A stretch of 58,820 bases of DNA from Pigoraptor vietnamica. Lineage: Eukaryota > Opisthokonta > Filasterea. The stretch spans positions 1 through 58,820 of the forward strand of contig CALSCQ010000263.1 of NCBI GenBank assembly GCA_943704525.1. Reading direction: 5' to 3'. Numbering within the stretch: position 1 is the first letter of the stretch; each line of letters opens with the position of its first letter. A model generated the notes under the pieces. It made no database searches. It saw only the letters and a list, made by a program, of their open reading frames with translations, and was not told the DNA's origin. The position numbers were made by a program, and so were the translations under genes. This document shows, piece by piece, positions 34,126 to 46,461 of this stretch.

Positions 34126-37008
34126 TCATCCTTCGCCCTCGCCGGCCTCGGCGCCCTCTATTTCGGCCGTCATCATCTTGATGCGTGCCATCACGGCCTT
34201 CGCGTCGTCCACGCGGCCCTTGTCCTTCAGCCGCAGCGCAAGCTTCTTGTCGGCGGCCACGCGCGCACGCAACCGGGCAAGATAGCCTGCGCGCAGGGTG
34301 AGATTTGAACACGTCGCACCACGTTTGAAGTGAGTGAGTGACTTGCTCACCGTCCATCGTCAGTTGCCCCGTCTGCACGTTGATGACAAGCAGCTGCAGC
34401 TTGAGCTCAATCTGTTGCTTGCGGTCGGTCAGGTCCTCGGGTACCGGCTTCCGCGCGGCCTGCAGCGCGGCAATGCGCGCAGTCACCACGCCCAGTTCGT
34501 GCTCGAGCACCTCGTTGCTCTCCATGTTGTCCACGCTGCGCGATGTGCGGGTGTCAGCCCCGACCGTTGCGAGAACACGCCCGCCCTTTGCGCGCTGGCG
34601 ACACCCACCTATGCGGGTCGTCCAAGTCGTCGTCGTCCTCCGCAGCCGCGGCAGCCGCAGGCTTCTTTGACGCCGCCGCCGCTGGCTGTGCGGTCGGTGC
34701 GGCAGAGGCGGCGGGCGCGGCCGTCTGCTTGGGCGCGGCAGCGACAGGGGAGGGCTGCGCCGTCAGGGCCTGCGGCGGCACCGCGACAGACGCCTGGGGT
34801 GCAGGGGCACCGGTCGCAGGCTGTGCGCCCGAGGTCCCATAGCCCTCAATGACAACCCATCGCTCCGTCACCGTTTGCACGTCCTTGCCGAGAAGGGGCT
34901 CCCGCACGCGCAGAATGACGTTGATGCGACCGCCCGTTGGCTTCTTGCCATCGAGTACCTTTTGCCATGAAGAAATTATGACGCAGATTGCACCGACACA
35001 AATGCAGAAAATTGCGCCCCCTCACCTCGGCACTGAGACGGCACTCGGCGGCCGTGGCGAGCGCCTCCAGGGGCACCTCGGCGTGACCGAGCGGGACGTC
35101 CTTCTGCAGCAGCCCAAAGCCCGACTTCTTCTGGTGGATGACCTCAAAAGTGACGACGCCGCGCTTCTTCTTGATGAACTTGGCGAAGCGGTCCTGCGGT
35201 GGCTTGCGCCGGTCGATCTGCAGCTTGTGCGACGACTCGAACTCTGCGCGCGAGCAAAAGACACCGTCAGAGGAAGCGACGACTTTTGTCCAACGTAGCA
35301 TTCAACGCGTCTCATGCCTGGATGCGCGGTTCCCTTGACAACGCGCGTGGTGCCTTTTTGCGGCGCGTCGGCGTTGGGAAAGGCGAGCTCGTACTGCACA
35401 AACACCTCGAGGTCCTTCGGAGCCCAGCCCGCCGGCGGACGTATGTTGTTCGCCGCCACAATCACAAGCTCCATCTCGTCGTCGTGGAGATTGGAGAATA
35501 CCCTGTGAGCACACGGCGGCGTCACACGTGGCAAACACCGGCGACAACAGATGACAGCACACGACACGCAGCTGACACGCAGCTGATTCTGGCAGTCAAA
35601 GCAGCCTCCATCCCCACCTCGTCGTTGTCTGCGTGCGGTCCTCGTAGTGGAAGCGCGGCGGAGGGTCGCCGTGCTGCCGCGCCGTGCGAATCGCGTCAAT
35701 GTCCTGCAGCGCCTTCTTCTTTTCCATGTAGTACTTGACAGCCATCTCCTTCTCCCCTGCGCGGAGAGTCACGAGTGCCCATCTCTGTTAGTGGCACGCG
35801 TCATGTGCTCGGTCGCATAACACTGTCGAGGCGGTCACGCACCCCGCCCGTAAAACTCTTTCGCCTTCTCCTGACACACTTCAATCTGGTGCAGAAGCGC
35901 GGCTTCCAACCGATCATACACGTCGCCCCCTCCGGCCAGCACGGGCGCCCGCTGCGCACTCGCACAGTCAATCGCAGTCGTACAATCCATGCACACACAA
36001 ACAGCAATGACGCACCTTCGCCAGTTCCCGCTCCAGGTCGTCTTCGATGGACGATCCCCGCGCCTGACCCTTGCCCTTCCCTGCGGCGGCGGGTGTTGGG
36101 CTTGGCGGGGCGGGCGACGGTGTCTTGGCCGGCTGTGGCGACGGCGACTTTGCAGTTTGGGGCGACGGCGACCGCCCGCCGGTGCCCTGCGCCGCGGGTG
36201 GCTGAAGAGACTTCCTGGCAGCGGGAGCACCACCCGTTTGCGGAGTCGCCGCTGCCGGAGCGCCCACGGCCGGCGGGGGGCCGGGGATTTTGGCGGCATC
36301 CACGGGGAGCCCGGTGGCCGCGTCGTCCGCCATCGCCTGCAGTTCCTTGGCGCGCACGAGCAGCTGCTTCGCCACGGGCATCTGCCCGGCATCCTTGTGG
36401 GCGAGCGCCGCTGCCTTGTACTCGGCGATGCGCTTCGCAAGCAGCGCACAGGCCTCCGCGTGCTCCTGCTTGGCCGCCGCTGCCTCGCCCATTTCGAGGC
36501 GACGCAGCTCGGCGATTTCGTCCGCACTGGGGCCTGCCGAAGCCGCTGCCGCCGCCGGACGAGCCTTCGCTGGGGTCGACTCGTGCGCCTCCTTGTCCTT
36601 CGCCGGCGTCTCACCCTCCTCCGACTCGTACCCAAGCTCCTTCAGTTGAGACTGCCGTAGAGAGCTAAATCAGATGCGCCCGAAATTAACCACCATGTCC
36701 GCCGCACTTACCAACAACTCTGGGTCGCGCAAGTCCTCTTCCGTGAGCTCCACATCGGCCTCATCGTCTCCGCCAGCGCCCGCAAGCGCCGCACTCGCAG
36801 CCAACGCCGCCTCGTCAGGCACCTGCGCGCAGTTTCCTTGAGCGACAAACATTAAATGCTTCCGTCAGCCGACGCAGGCGCAAGTCACCTCTACGTCCGG
36901 AGCAAGGTCCGCATCGTCGATGCCATACTCTGCAAAGGGGTTGCTCGGCGCGCCATTCGCCTTCTTGGGCTCGGCAGGGCGCGCGTTGCCGCGGCTCCAG
37001 AAGGGCAT
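34126..37008 (-). CDS. CC2D1A: CC2D1 (Lgd/Freud) DM14-C2 protein
   Basis: Ten exons in phase: 37008-36889, 36822-36712, 36651-36016, 35951-35843, 35756-35618, 35502-35318, 35243-35026, 34958-34609, 34535-34351, 34286-34126 (737 aa). DM14 repeats appear at LAKRIAEYKAAALAHKDAG and QIEVCQEKAKEFYGRGG. The C2 domain contains DDEMELVIVAANNIRPPAG, PKDLEVFVQYELAFPNADA, VVTFEVIHQ, GHAEVPLEALATAAE and LDGKKPTGGRINVILRVREP. CC2D1 proteins bind the ESCRT-III subunit CHMP4/Snf7 through DM14 and regulate endosomal sorting. The intron after exon 6 uses a GC donor (CAG|GCATGA); only this site restores the expected HPEFESSHK. An Ala-rich insert follows the C2 domain. Exon 2 has an alternative acceptor about 20 bp upstream. 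Confidence 0.92.
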
Positions 37009-37474
37009 CGCGTCGCCTGCCGTGCGCACTCCGAGAGGCCTCTTCCCCCGCACAAGCCACACACGCCCACCAGGCTCACGTCAGACGCACACTGCACACG
37101 CACACACTCCGTGCACAACGCAGAGGCGAACCGCCAATATGCGAGTCGAACTACAAGCACAGCCCTCCCTCTGAAACAAGCAACAGCAAAGTAGGATAGT
37201 CACGTGATGTACGGCACATCGGAAACTATATTACGATGTCTCGTTCGATTTTTCCGTTGCACGTGATCCGGCTACTCAAAACCCCAAACACACGCCGTTC
37301 CCATCAAGGGTAGCCAACACGCCGCGTTCACAGCCGCGAGGCTACAGCAACAGCAGGGGCGGCCATTATAAAGGCGCCACAGCGAGGCTTACGTCGACTG
37401 GGAGTGAAATTTGCCTGCCAACGCTGCTCGCCGGATGCGACTGCAGTAACCGACCCCGCGGGGGCCATCGCACC
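37009..37474. promoter_or_regulatory. divergent promoter of CC2D1 and PanB-PanE
   Basis: A 466-bp divergent spacer with CACGTG at 37201-37206 (TCACGTGATG) and at 37260-37265 (GCACGTGATC). No further gene is supported in it. Confidence 0.5.
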
Positions 37475-40355
37475 ATGCTGCGAATGTGTGTCACACCGGC
37501 GAGATGGGTGCGTGTCCGCGAGTGCGTAGCGGTGAGTACTGTGCACATGTCCACTCCGTAGTGCGTGTGTGCTCCAATCTAAACTTCGTTCGTCAACATT
37601 GGCACTCGATGGCACCTCAGGCCGCGGCCGCACATGCGCGGCGGGCGTACAGCGTCCACACGGCGCCCGTGCGCTTCACGGACCCGAACCGCAAGGCAAC
37701 GGACATGAACGATCTGCGGCGCATGCACAAGGACAACATCCCGATCACCATGATGACGGCGCACGACTACCCCTCGGCGCTGTTCTGCGACAAGGCGGGG
37801 ATTGACATGATCCTCGTGGGCGATTCGCTCTCCATGGTCGCGCTCGGATATCAGACGACCGTGCCGTGCACGATGGAGGTGCGCTTTGCATCTCGTATGG
37901 GCGTCTGGACTCACATTTGACAACTGGTCGCTTTTTGTGTGCAGCAGTGTTCTCATCATGCCGTTTGTGTGTACAGGAGATGCTTCACCACTGCCGCGCT
38001 GTCGCTCGAGGCGCACGGCACCCATTTCTTGTTGGCGACATGCCTTTCGGGAGCTATGAGGAGTCGCCCAGCGTGGCCGTCCGCAACGCCATCCGGTTTC
38101 TCAAGGAGGGCGACATGAAGGTGGGCATGGAAACGGGGCTCTGGGACAAGTAACACGAGTTGTTGTATTGCACGCCACTCACTGTACCTTCCCAGGCGGT
38201 CAAGCTGGAGGGCGGGCGGCGCGTAGCGGACACAGTCGCGGCCATTGCGCGGGCGGGCATCCCCGTCCTCGGCCACATTGGGTTGACGCCGCAGACGGCC
38301 GCGTCGCTCGGCGGGTTTCGTGTGCAGGGGCGCACTGCCAAGGCCGCGTGTGAGCTGCTGGAAGACGCGCTGGCGCTGCAGGAGGCCGGCTGCTTTGCCA
38401 TTGTCGTCGAGGCCGTGCCCGACAAGATTGCCGAGTACATTACCCGGCGGCTGGAGGTGCCCACGATCGGCATCGGCGCGGGTCCGTACACGGGCGGCCA
38501 GGTGCTCGTCTATCTCGACGTCCTCGGACAGTTTGACAAGTTTGTGCCAAAGTGAGTGTCGAATGTATTCCCCTCGGCTCCCGCACACTGCTAAGGCGTT
38601 AAATCTCCAGGTTCTGTCGGCAGTACGCGAAGTTGGCGCGGCCCATCCAGGAGGCCCTGGAGCGCTACCGTGACGATGTGAAGGCGCGCGCTTTTCCTGG
38701 CGAAGCAAATTGCTACTCCATACCGGAGGACCAATATCAAGTATGTGCCCTCTCTTTAGTGGAGTGGTTTTTCGGAGCAAAGCTGATTGTGCTCTGTTTT
38801 GCAGGCCTTTTTGCAGGCGGTGGGCGATCACCAGGCTGCGGTTGTGCCCGCGCCAGTGGCGGCGCAACCGCAGGGGGCCCAGGCACCCGCGAAGGTGTGT
38901 GCAGTCGACAGCCCGTTGGCCTCTTTCTTTCTCAACTGCGACAGTGTGAAGTTGATGAGCACACGTTGTGATGTAACCTGATCCTCTCAAACCGTGGCAA
39001 CAAATGACGCAGGAGGGAGGCGGTCTCAAGGTTGCTGTGATTGGTGCGGGCTCGATGGGTGCGCTGATTGGGGGTCGGCTTGCGGCCCACGGCACCTCGG
39101 TGTGGCTGCTCGATCCGTGGGCGGAGCACGTCGCCGCCATGAAGGGATACGGCCTCTTCATCCGCGGCCTTGATAGGAACGAGCGCGTGGGCAACATTGG
39201 CGTCGCGCACGTGCCGTTTGGGGGCGACTCGGATTACGCGGCCATTGCTGCCGCCCACCCAGCGGAGGGTGCGGCCGCCGCCTCGCTGACGTCGACAGAG
39301 GCCGAAGAAGAGGGCTCGATAGGGATACCGATCCCAGACGAAGTTCCGCGCGACTTTGACGTGGCGATTGTGTTGTCCAAGGGGCGCGATACGCATGCGG
39401 CTGGCCGAGTCGCCGGAAAAGTGGTCGCGGAAGACGGCGTCATCGTGACACTCCAGAATGGGCTTGGGCACGCCGAGACGATTGCGCTCGCAACGGGCGG
39501 ATCTCGCATTGTCGTTCGCGGTATTGTCACACACGGCGCGCGCATTGAGGCAGCGGGAGAGATTCGGCATACGGGGCGCGGCACGGTCCACCTCGCGGCC
39601 CCTCCCGGCGCAGTGCCGACGGCGCACCCTGGTGATGACGCCACCGGCACGCCCGCGTCGGAACCAACGGAGCTCGTTCAGGGCGGAGAAGATCTCACGC
39701 ACCAGGAGCGGCGGGCAGCGGAGATTGTTGGTCGTCTATCGCGCCTCTTGCGCGAGTGCGGCCTTGGCGCGTCGGTTGTACGGGACTTTGACGCGTTTGT
39801 GTGGTCGAAGCTTGTGGCCAACGCATGCATCAACCCAATCACAGCGCTCCTCGACTGCGAGAATGGCTTCGTGGCGACGGATCCTGCTTGCGAAATGCTC
39901 GTGCGAACAGTGTCAGCGGAGGTGAACGTCTTGAAAATCTGTTCCCATTGTATCTTGTGGCGTGATTTTGTTTCGTTTTTCGTTCCGCTCACCTTTGCGC
40001 CGTCAGGTTGCAAATGTTGCCGAGGCGGCGGGATTCCGCCTCTCTCTGGCCATCGGAGACCCGGCAGAGCATGCCCTCGATGTTGCGCGTGCTACTGCGG
40101 CGAATGTCTCGTCTATGCTGGTACGTAACTAGTGCATTCTGTGTCATCGTGTCGCCAAGAATTGCTCACTTGGCTCGTGTGCTCCAGGCTGACATTCGCC
40201 GTGGAAGTGGGACGGAGATTGAACAAATCAATGGAGCGGTTGTGTCCGAGGGGAAACGCCTTGGCGTTCCGACGCCTGCGAACGAGACGCTTCTGAATCT
40301 TGTCCGCGCACTAGAAAGGCGGCGCATTGTGGCTGTGGGCGGCCGCAAAACGTAA
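37475..40355 (+). CDS. panB-panE: ketopantoate hydroxymethyltransferase-ketopantoate reductase fusion
   Basis: Nine exons in phase: 37475-37531, 37621-37878, 37977-38120, 38196-38551, 38611-38740, 38805-38894, 39013-39921, 40007-40120, 40188-40355 (741 aa). An Arg-rich mitochondrial presequence leads to PanB (about 35-325) with [36 protein letters not shown] and the catalytic-Glu strand [10 protein letters not shown]. An Ala/Pro linker joins PanE (about 350-741), with the NADPH loop [17 protein letters not shown] and [20 protein letters not shown]. PanB makes ketopantoate from ketoisovalerate and methylene-THF; PanE reduces it to pantoate for vitamin B5 and CoA. The fusion rests on a GT-AG intron (38895-39012) that joins exons 6 and 7 in phase. 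If unspliced, PanB stops at 38981 and PanE starts 22 bp later at 39004 with no promoter motif between. The first exon is tentative; an in-frame ATG at 37609 is the alternative start. Confidence 0.85.
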
Positions 40356-40423
40356 TGTCAATACACTTCGTTTTGGTCACAAACGCCGTTACAAACTCCC
40401 ACACAGACCGTAACACCGTAACA

Positions 40424-40444
40424 GGCGTTACATAAATCACGTGG
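40424..40444 (+). promoter_or_regulatory. GGCGTTACA-ATCACGTG composite upstream of tRNA-Thr
   Basis: GGCGTTACA is followed 4 bp later by ATCACGTG, about 50 bp upstream of the tRNA. A very similar pair lies upstream of the isoleucyl-tRNA synthetase gene. GTAAC words repeat just before it. Confidence 0.4.
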
Positions 40445-40494
40445 GCGTGGTCATCGCATTGGTACTTGAAGGGTAACTTTCGCAGTCAAATCAC

Positions 40495-40567
40495 GGCTCC
40501 ATGGCTTAGTTGGCAAAGCGCCTGTCTCGTAAACAGGAGATCACGGGTTCGATTCCCGTTGGGGCCT
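40495..40567 (+). tRNA. trnT: tRNA-Thr(CGT)
   Basis: A 73-nt cloverleaf without intron. Acceptor GGCTCCA pairs with TGGGGCC (one G-T pair), discriminator T at 40567; D stem GCTT/AAGC; anticodon stem CCTGT/ACAGG around loop CTCGTAA with anticodon CGT at 40528-40530 (reads ACG); T stem ACGGG/CCCGT around TTCGATT. A TTTT run at 40572-40575 and a longer T tract from about 40592 are candidate Pol III terminators. Confidence 0.97.
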
Positions 40568-40988
40568 CTCTTTTGCTTCGAACTGTGCTGCTTTTTTTTT
40601 TTTCTTTTTTTCTTTTTCTACGCGAAATGACCCTCACGACTGATTGAGTCAGACTGTTTCGTGTATTGGCGAAGCACAGAAAGCGAGAGGCCCACCCGCC
40701 CGCCGTGGGCCCTACTTCTAGTGTCACACATGATCGCCGCATGCGCAGGTGTCACACCGCGCAGAATTGGGGTCCTGCGCCGAGGTCTTCTCAGCAATAA
40801 CAGCCTCGAATGCGAACATGCCTGCTCCGACGGCTGTTTTTTCGACACTCGCAGTTGCCTATTACATATATTCCCGCGCCTGACGCTGCCAGTGTGAATA
40901 CATTCTGTCACAATTCCTCGCTCGCCCTCTCGATTTTCTCTTGTTCGACCGAGTGTATTATTGTCCGAAACTTCTTATGTTCCGACGT
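40568..40988. other. spacer between tRNA-Thr and FCHSD-like gene
   Basis: 421 bp holding the T/C tract at about 40592-40618 and otherwise unremarkable unique sequence. No gene is supported; it includes the 3' flank of the - strand gene. Confidence 0.6.
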
Positions 40989-43944
<2,956 letters not shown>

Positions 43945-44249
43945 TCTCTCTGCGCACTCGGCGCTCTGCGGCCTCGCTAAGCACCGCACCACGCGCACGC
44001 CAAGACCCACGCTATTACAGCGACCCTCGCAGCTTGTCGTGCGGAGAGCGCATCCCCTTGTACTGCTTGCGGTGTCGTGACTGTGGACTGCGCGTGCCAG
44101 CCCGCGCGTGTGCGTGCCCCGCATGCACTGGTCTGTGTTTGTGTCAACAAAGGACTCAGCCGGGCACATTAATTTGGATCTACCGCGGAAAATGTGTTAA
44201 AATGAAAGGTTATATTCAGTTCGGCACAAGCAGTCTGTGTCCCGATTGT

Positions 44250-44255
44250 CACGTG
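44250..44255. promoter_or_regulatory. TCACGTGA upstream of FCHSD-like gene
   Basis: A GTCACGTGAC palindrome about 300 bp upstream of the FCHSD-like start codon. It falls between that gene and the inverted-repeat element. The rest of 43945-44387 shows no supported gene. Confidence 0.4.
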
Positions 44256-44393
44256 ACACCTGGAATGTGCACAGGCAGACCAGTCACTGGGGACTGAGCC
44301 GGCGCCTTGAGTGACAGGGGTCGCCCGTGTTAGTCGCCTGTGTTGGGGACACCGATGGGGTCCATTTGTGTGGTGCAATCAACGAGAGGTTTG

Positions 44394-44490
44394 AAAAAAA
44401 AAAATTGGGCTGTGCCGGCCGTAGGGCCGACTCGGGGGGACAAGCCCCCTCGTCGTCCCTTACGGCATATAAAGCCGGATAGTGGGAAGG
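44394..44490 (+). repeat. left terminal inverted repeat
   Basis: Starts with eleven A and TTGGGCTGTGCC, contains ACTCGGGGGG and AGCCCCCTCG, and ends in TACGGCATATA plus a weaker GGATAGTGGGA tail. It matches the reverse complement of 45340-45430 with small indels. Confidence 0.8.
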
Positions 44491-44691
44491 ATTGTGTGTG
44501 GGAGAGTATGAAGCGATCCTTATAAGGGCTTTTGCGATTTCTATTTCAAATGGTGTGAAAGACTTTAATGTAACACATGTAACATTTTCGGTAACAGAAC
44601 GTTTTCTACTTCAGTTTTTTGTCATTTTATGGGGGGCCTGAAAGAGGTATTTCTTGTAAGGATGCGCCACCGGTCGGACGTCCGCCGTCCC

Positions 44692-44712
44692 CACGTGATG
44701 CCCATGACGTCA
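44692..44712. promoter_or_regulatory. CACGTGA and TGACGTCA inside the element
   Basis: CACGTG at 44692-44697 and TGACGTCA at 44705-44712, 65 bp upstream of the small ORF at 44777. These are the same two words seen before ordinary genes of this window. Confidence 0.45.
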
Positions 44713-44776
44713 TCTTTTGGCGCGCCGAGAAGGGAAAAGGCAAGGGAAAAGCAATAGAAGGCGGAATCATCTTGAA

Positions 44777-45058
44777 ATGACCCAGCCCAGCCACGCGCCG
44801 CACACGGCGTCGTGCGCACAGCAGCAGCAGGCGCGGCGGGGAAAGCCCAAGAAGAAGAAGCGACGGGTCGCAGCGGACGCGCGCACCTTCTCGGTGTTGC
44901 GACAGGACGGGTCGCCTGCCCCTGCCATGTTCCTCTTTGTCTCATTCGCAGAGACCTCAAGTCGCTCGGTGCTGCAGTACACGAACTTGCGCGTTGCGTA
45001 CCGCGAGCACGTGGCCAAGCTCTCCGATGCCCTGAAATCGATTTGCGCAAATAATTGA
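44777..45058 (+). CDS. small basic ORF within the element
   Basis: A 93-aa frame starting at ATG 44777. It opens with a Gln/Ala segment and a basic cluster (RRGKPKKKKRRVAADARTF) that could be a nuclear or nucleolar signal, then a short likely helical C-terminus (YREHVAKLSDALKSICANN). No family is recognised. A 41-nt GT-AG segment (44918-44958) could be an intron and would switch the end to another frame. Promoter-like CACGTG and TGACGTCA upstream support expression, but the frame is short and could be chance. Confidence 0.35.
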   Translation: MTQPSHAPHTASCAQQQQARRGKPKKKKRRVAADARTFSVLRQDGSPAPAMFLFVSFAETSSRSVLQYTNLRVAYREHVAKLSDALKSICANN

Positions 45059-45339
45059 GGGGGCGACTGAAATAAGAAGCTCCTTCCCCGATATTTTTGT
45101 GTCCAGTTGGCTGCACCACGGCCAGCCATGGCGGTTGTTGCTGCGTTTATTACTAATACCATAAGCGCACGGAGGCCGGACATAAGTCGCCTCCATCGGA
45201 TACACGTCTTCTCGGTCGTTTCGGTAGTAACTCGGACTGTCGTGGTATAGGGGATGAATGATGTGAAAACCCCGCATCATCTTAGTGGCAGTCAGCCGAG
45301 GTCACGGGTAACCGGCATCAGCCTCAGCCAACGAGTCCA

Positions 45340-45430
45340 CAGCGTCCCACATCCTGTATATGCCGTAGACGAGAGCGAGGGGGCTCGCCCCCCGAGCCGA
45401 GTCACGGCATAGACCAATTTTTTTTTTTTT
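45340..45430 (-). repeat. right terminal inverted repeat
   Basis: On the - strand it starts with thirteen A and TTGGTCTATGCC, then CTCGGGGGG, AGCCCCCTCG and TACGGCATATA. Within it ATGCCGT and ACGGCAT face each other about 40 bp apart, so the end can fold on itself. Confidence 0.8.
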
Positions 45431-45436
45431 GGTTTG

Positions 45437-46461
45437 TATCCGAAAAATGAGTGTTTCGGCACGCTGCGTCCATCACTGTTTTTGTCTTCTTTTTCTCTTC
45501 ATTTTATTGTCAGCGACATGAGATTTACGCGTGCGAGCCCTTCTATGAACTGAACGACCAGAATTAAGGCCTTATCTGAAGCGCAACTCCTGAGCACTTG
45601 AGACTGACAAATTCGCATCTTTTCGTTTGCACATTGCGTGTTCATTGCACCTCCCTCAGTCCCTCTCGTAATGCGCACGAACGCGGGCAAAAACACTAGA
45701 TAACAACTCAGCAAAACATCGCCGACAATCTACAAACGAGCGGAAACTGAAACACCACTGTGAGCACGACATCGTTGCGTTGCATGAACAACCACACAAT
45801 AGAACGCCTTCACGTGTCCTCACACAGCGCATAACGAAGCGCGCAGCGCAATCACACACTATGAACGACCCCGAGCGCCACAGTATCCACGCGAATGCGA
45901 ACACGTTCCATCTGCGGCAGATTGGACAAACGGACGGGCAGGGGCTTGCGTAAATGGGCGCCATATTTGGCGTGCAATCGACAGGTGTTGGTAACCGCCT
46001 AGTACACAGCAGAGAAATGGCCCAAATGACTCGATTACAGTATGGGCTTTGTATGGCGTGGCTCAACAAAATCGACTCTCATCCCGATGACACGATTTCA
46101 TTCCGGTGTGGCAGTGAGGTTCTGAAGCGCGAGACGGCCTTCACTCTCACGGACGTTGTTGCGCCTCGCGTGGGATTGTGTTTCCGCTTCGTTGCCCTCT
46201 GCTCATCTGCGCGTGTGGAGATTCGAACTCGCGGGCGCCAATTCTGACTCGTAGGAGCGCCGACACAGCTTATCTTTCTTGCGTCACAACCGGCGTCGCC
46301 TATCCCTTTTACCTTGTCCAGCATCTTCTTCGAGGCATAAGGAGCGCGAGTGTGCGTATAGGTTCGATAACGGTGCGTTTCGCGTGCCCATTCACTCGTC
46401 TTTGTATGGCGTTCTGACGGGGCTTCGCTCGGCGCTCGCTGCGCCGTCGTCGTGAACCGGG
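45437..46461. other. 1-kb spacer, no confident gene
   Basis: Lies between the inverted-repeat element and the CCDC186-like gene. It is less GC-rich at its left end. The longest frame is 45954-46247 (+, 97 aa), with no recognisable motif and no CACGTG before it. A TTCGAA-containing segment near 46215 recalls a tRNA T-arm but does not fold. Confidence 0.6.

Larger units (their letters stand above)
44394..45430. mobile_element. 1.04-kb inverted-repeat DNA element
   Basis: Both ends begin with an 11-13 bp A run followed by TTGG and continue as inverted copies for about 75-95 bp (44394-44490 and about 45340-45430), sharing the blocks GGGGGG, AGCCCCCTCG and TACGGCATATA. The direct repeat GGTTTG directly flanks the outer ends (44388-44393 and 45431-45436), which fits a 6-bp target duplication. 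Each end is itself hairpin-prone because GGGGGC faces GCCCCC. No transposase frame was found inside; the interior is unique sequence with one possible small gene. By structure it is a non-autonomous TIR transposon; the superfamily is not recognised. Confidence 0.8.

Noticed and set aside
39004-40355. PanE as a separate gene starting at ATG 39004
   Set aside because: Possible, but an in-phase GT-AG intron with a Pro/Ala linker joins it to PanB and there is no promoter space; kept as the alternative.
45954-46247. 97-aa + strand frame before the CCDC186-like gene
   Set aside because: No motif, no promoter word and no good splice link to the next gene; noted only in the spacer entry.
46195-46275. 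Possible tRNA on the - strand around the TTCGAA-containing segment
   Set aside because: The T stem pairs at only three positions and no matching acceptor 5' arm exists.
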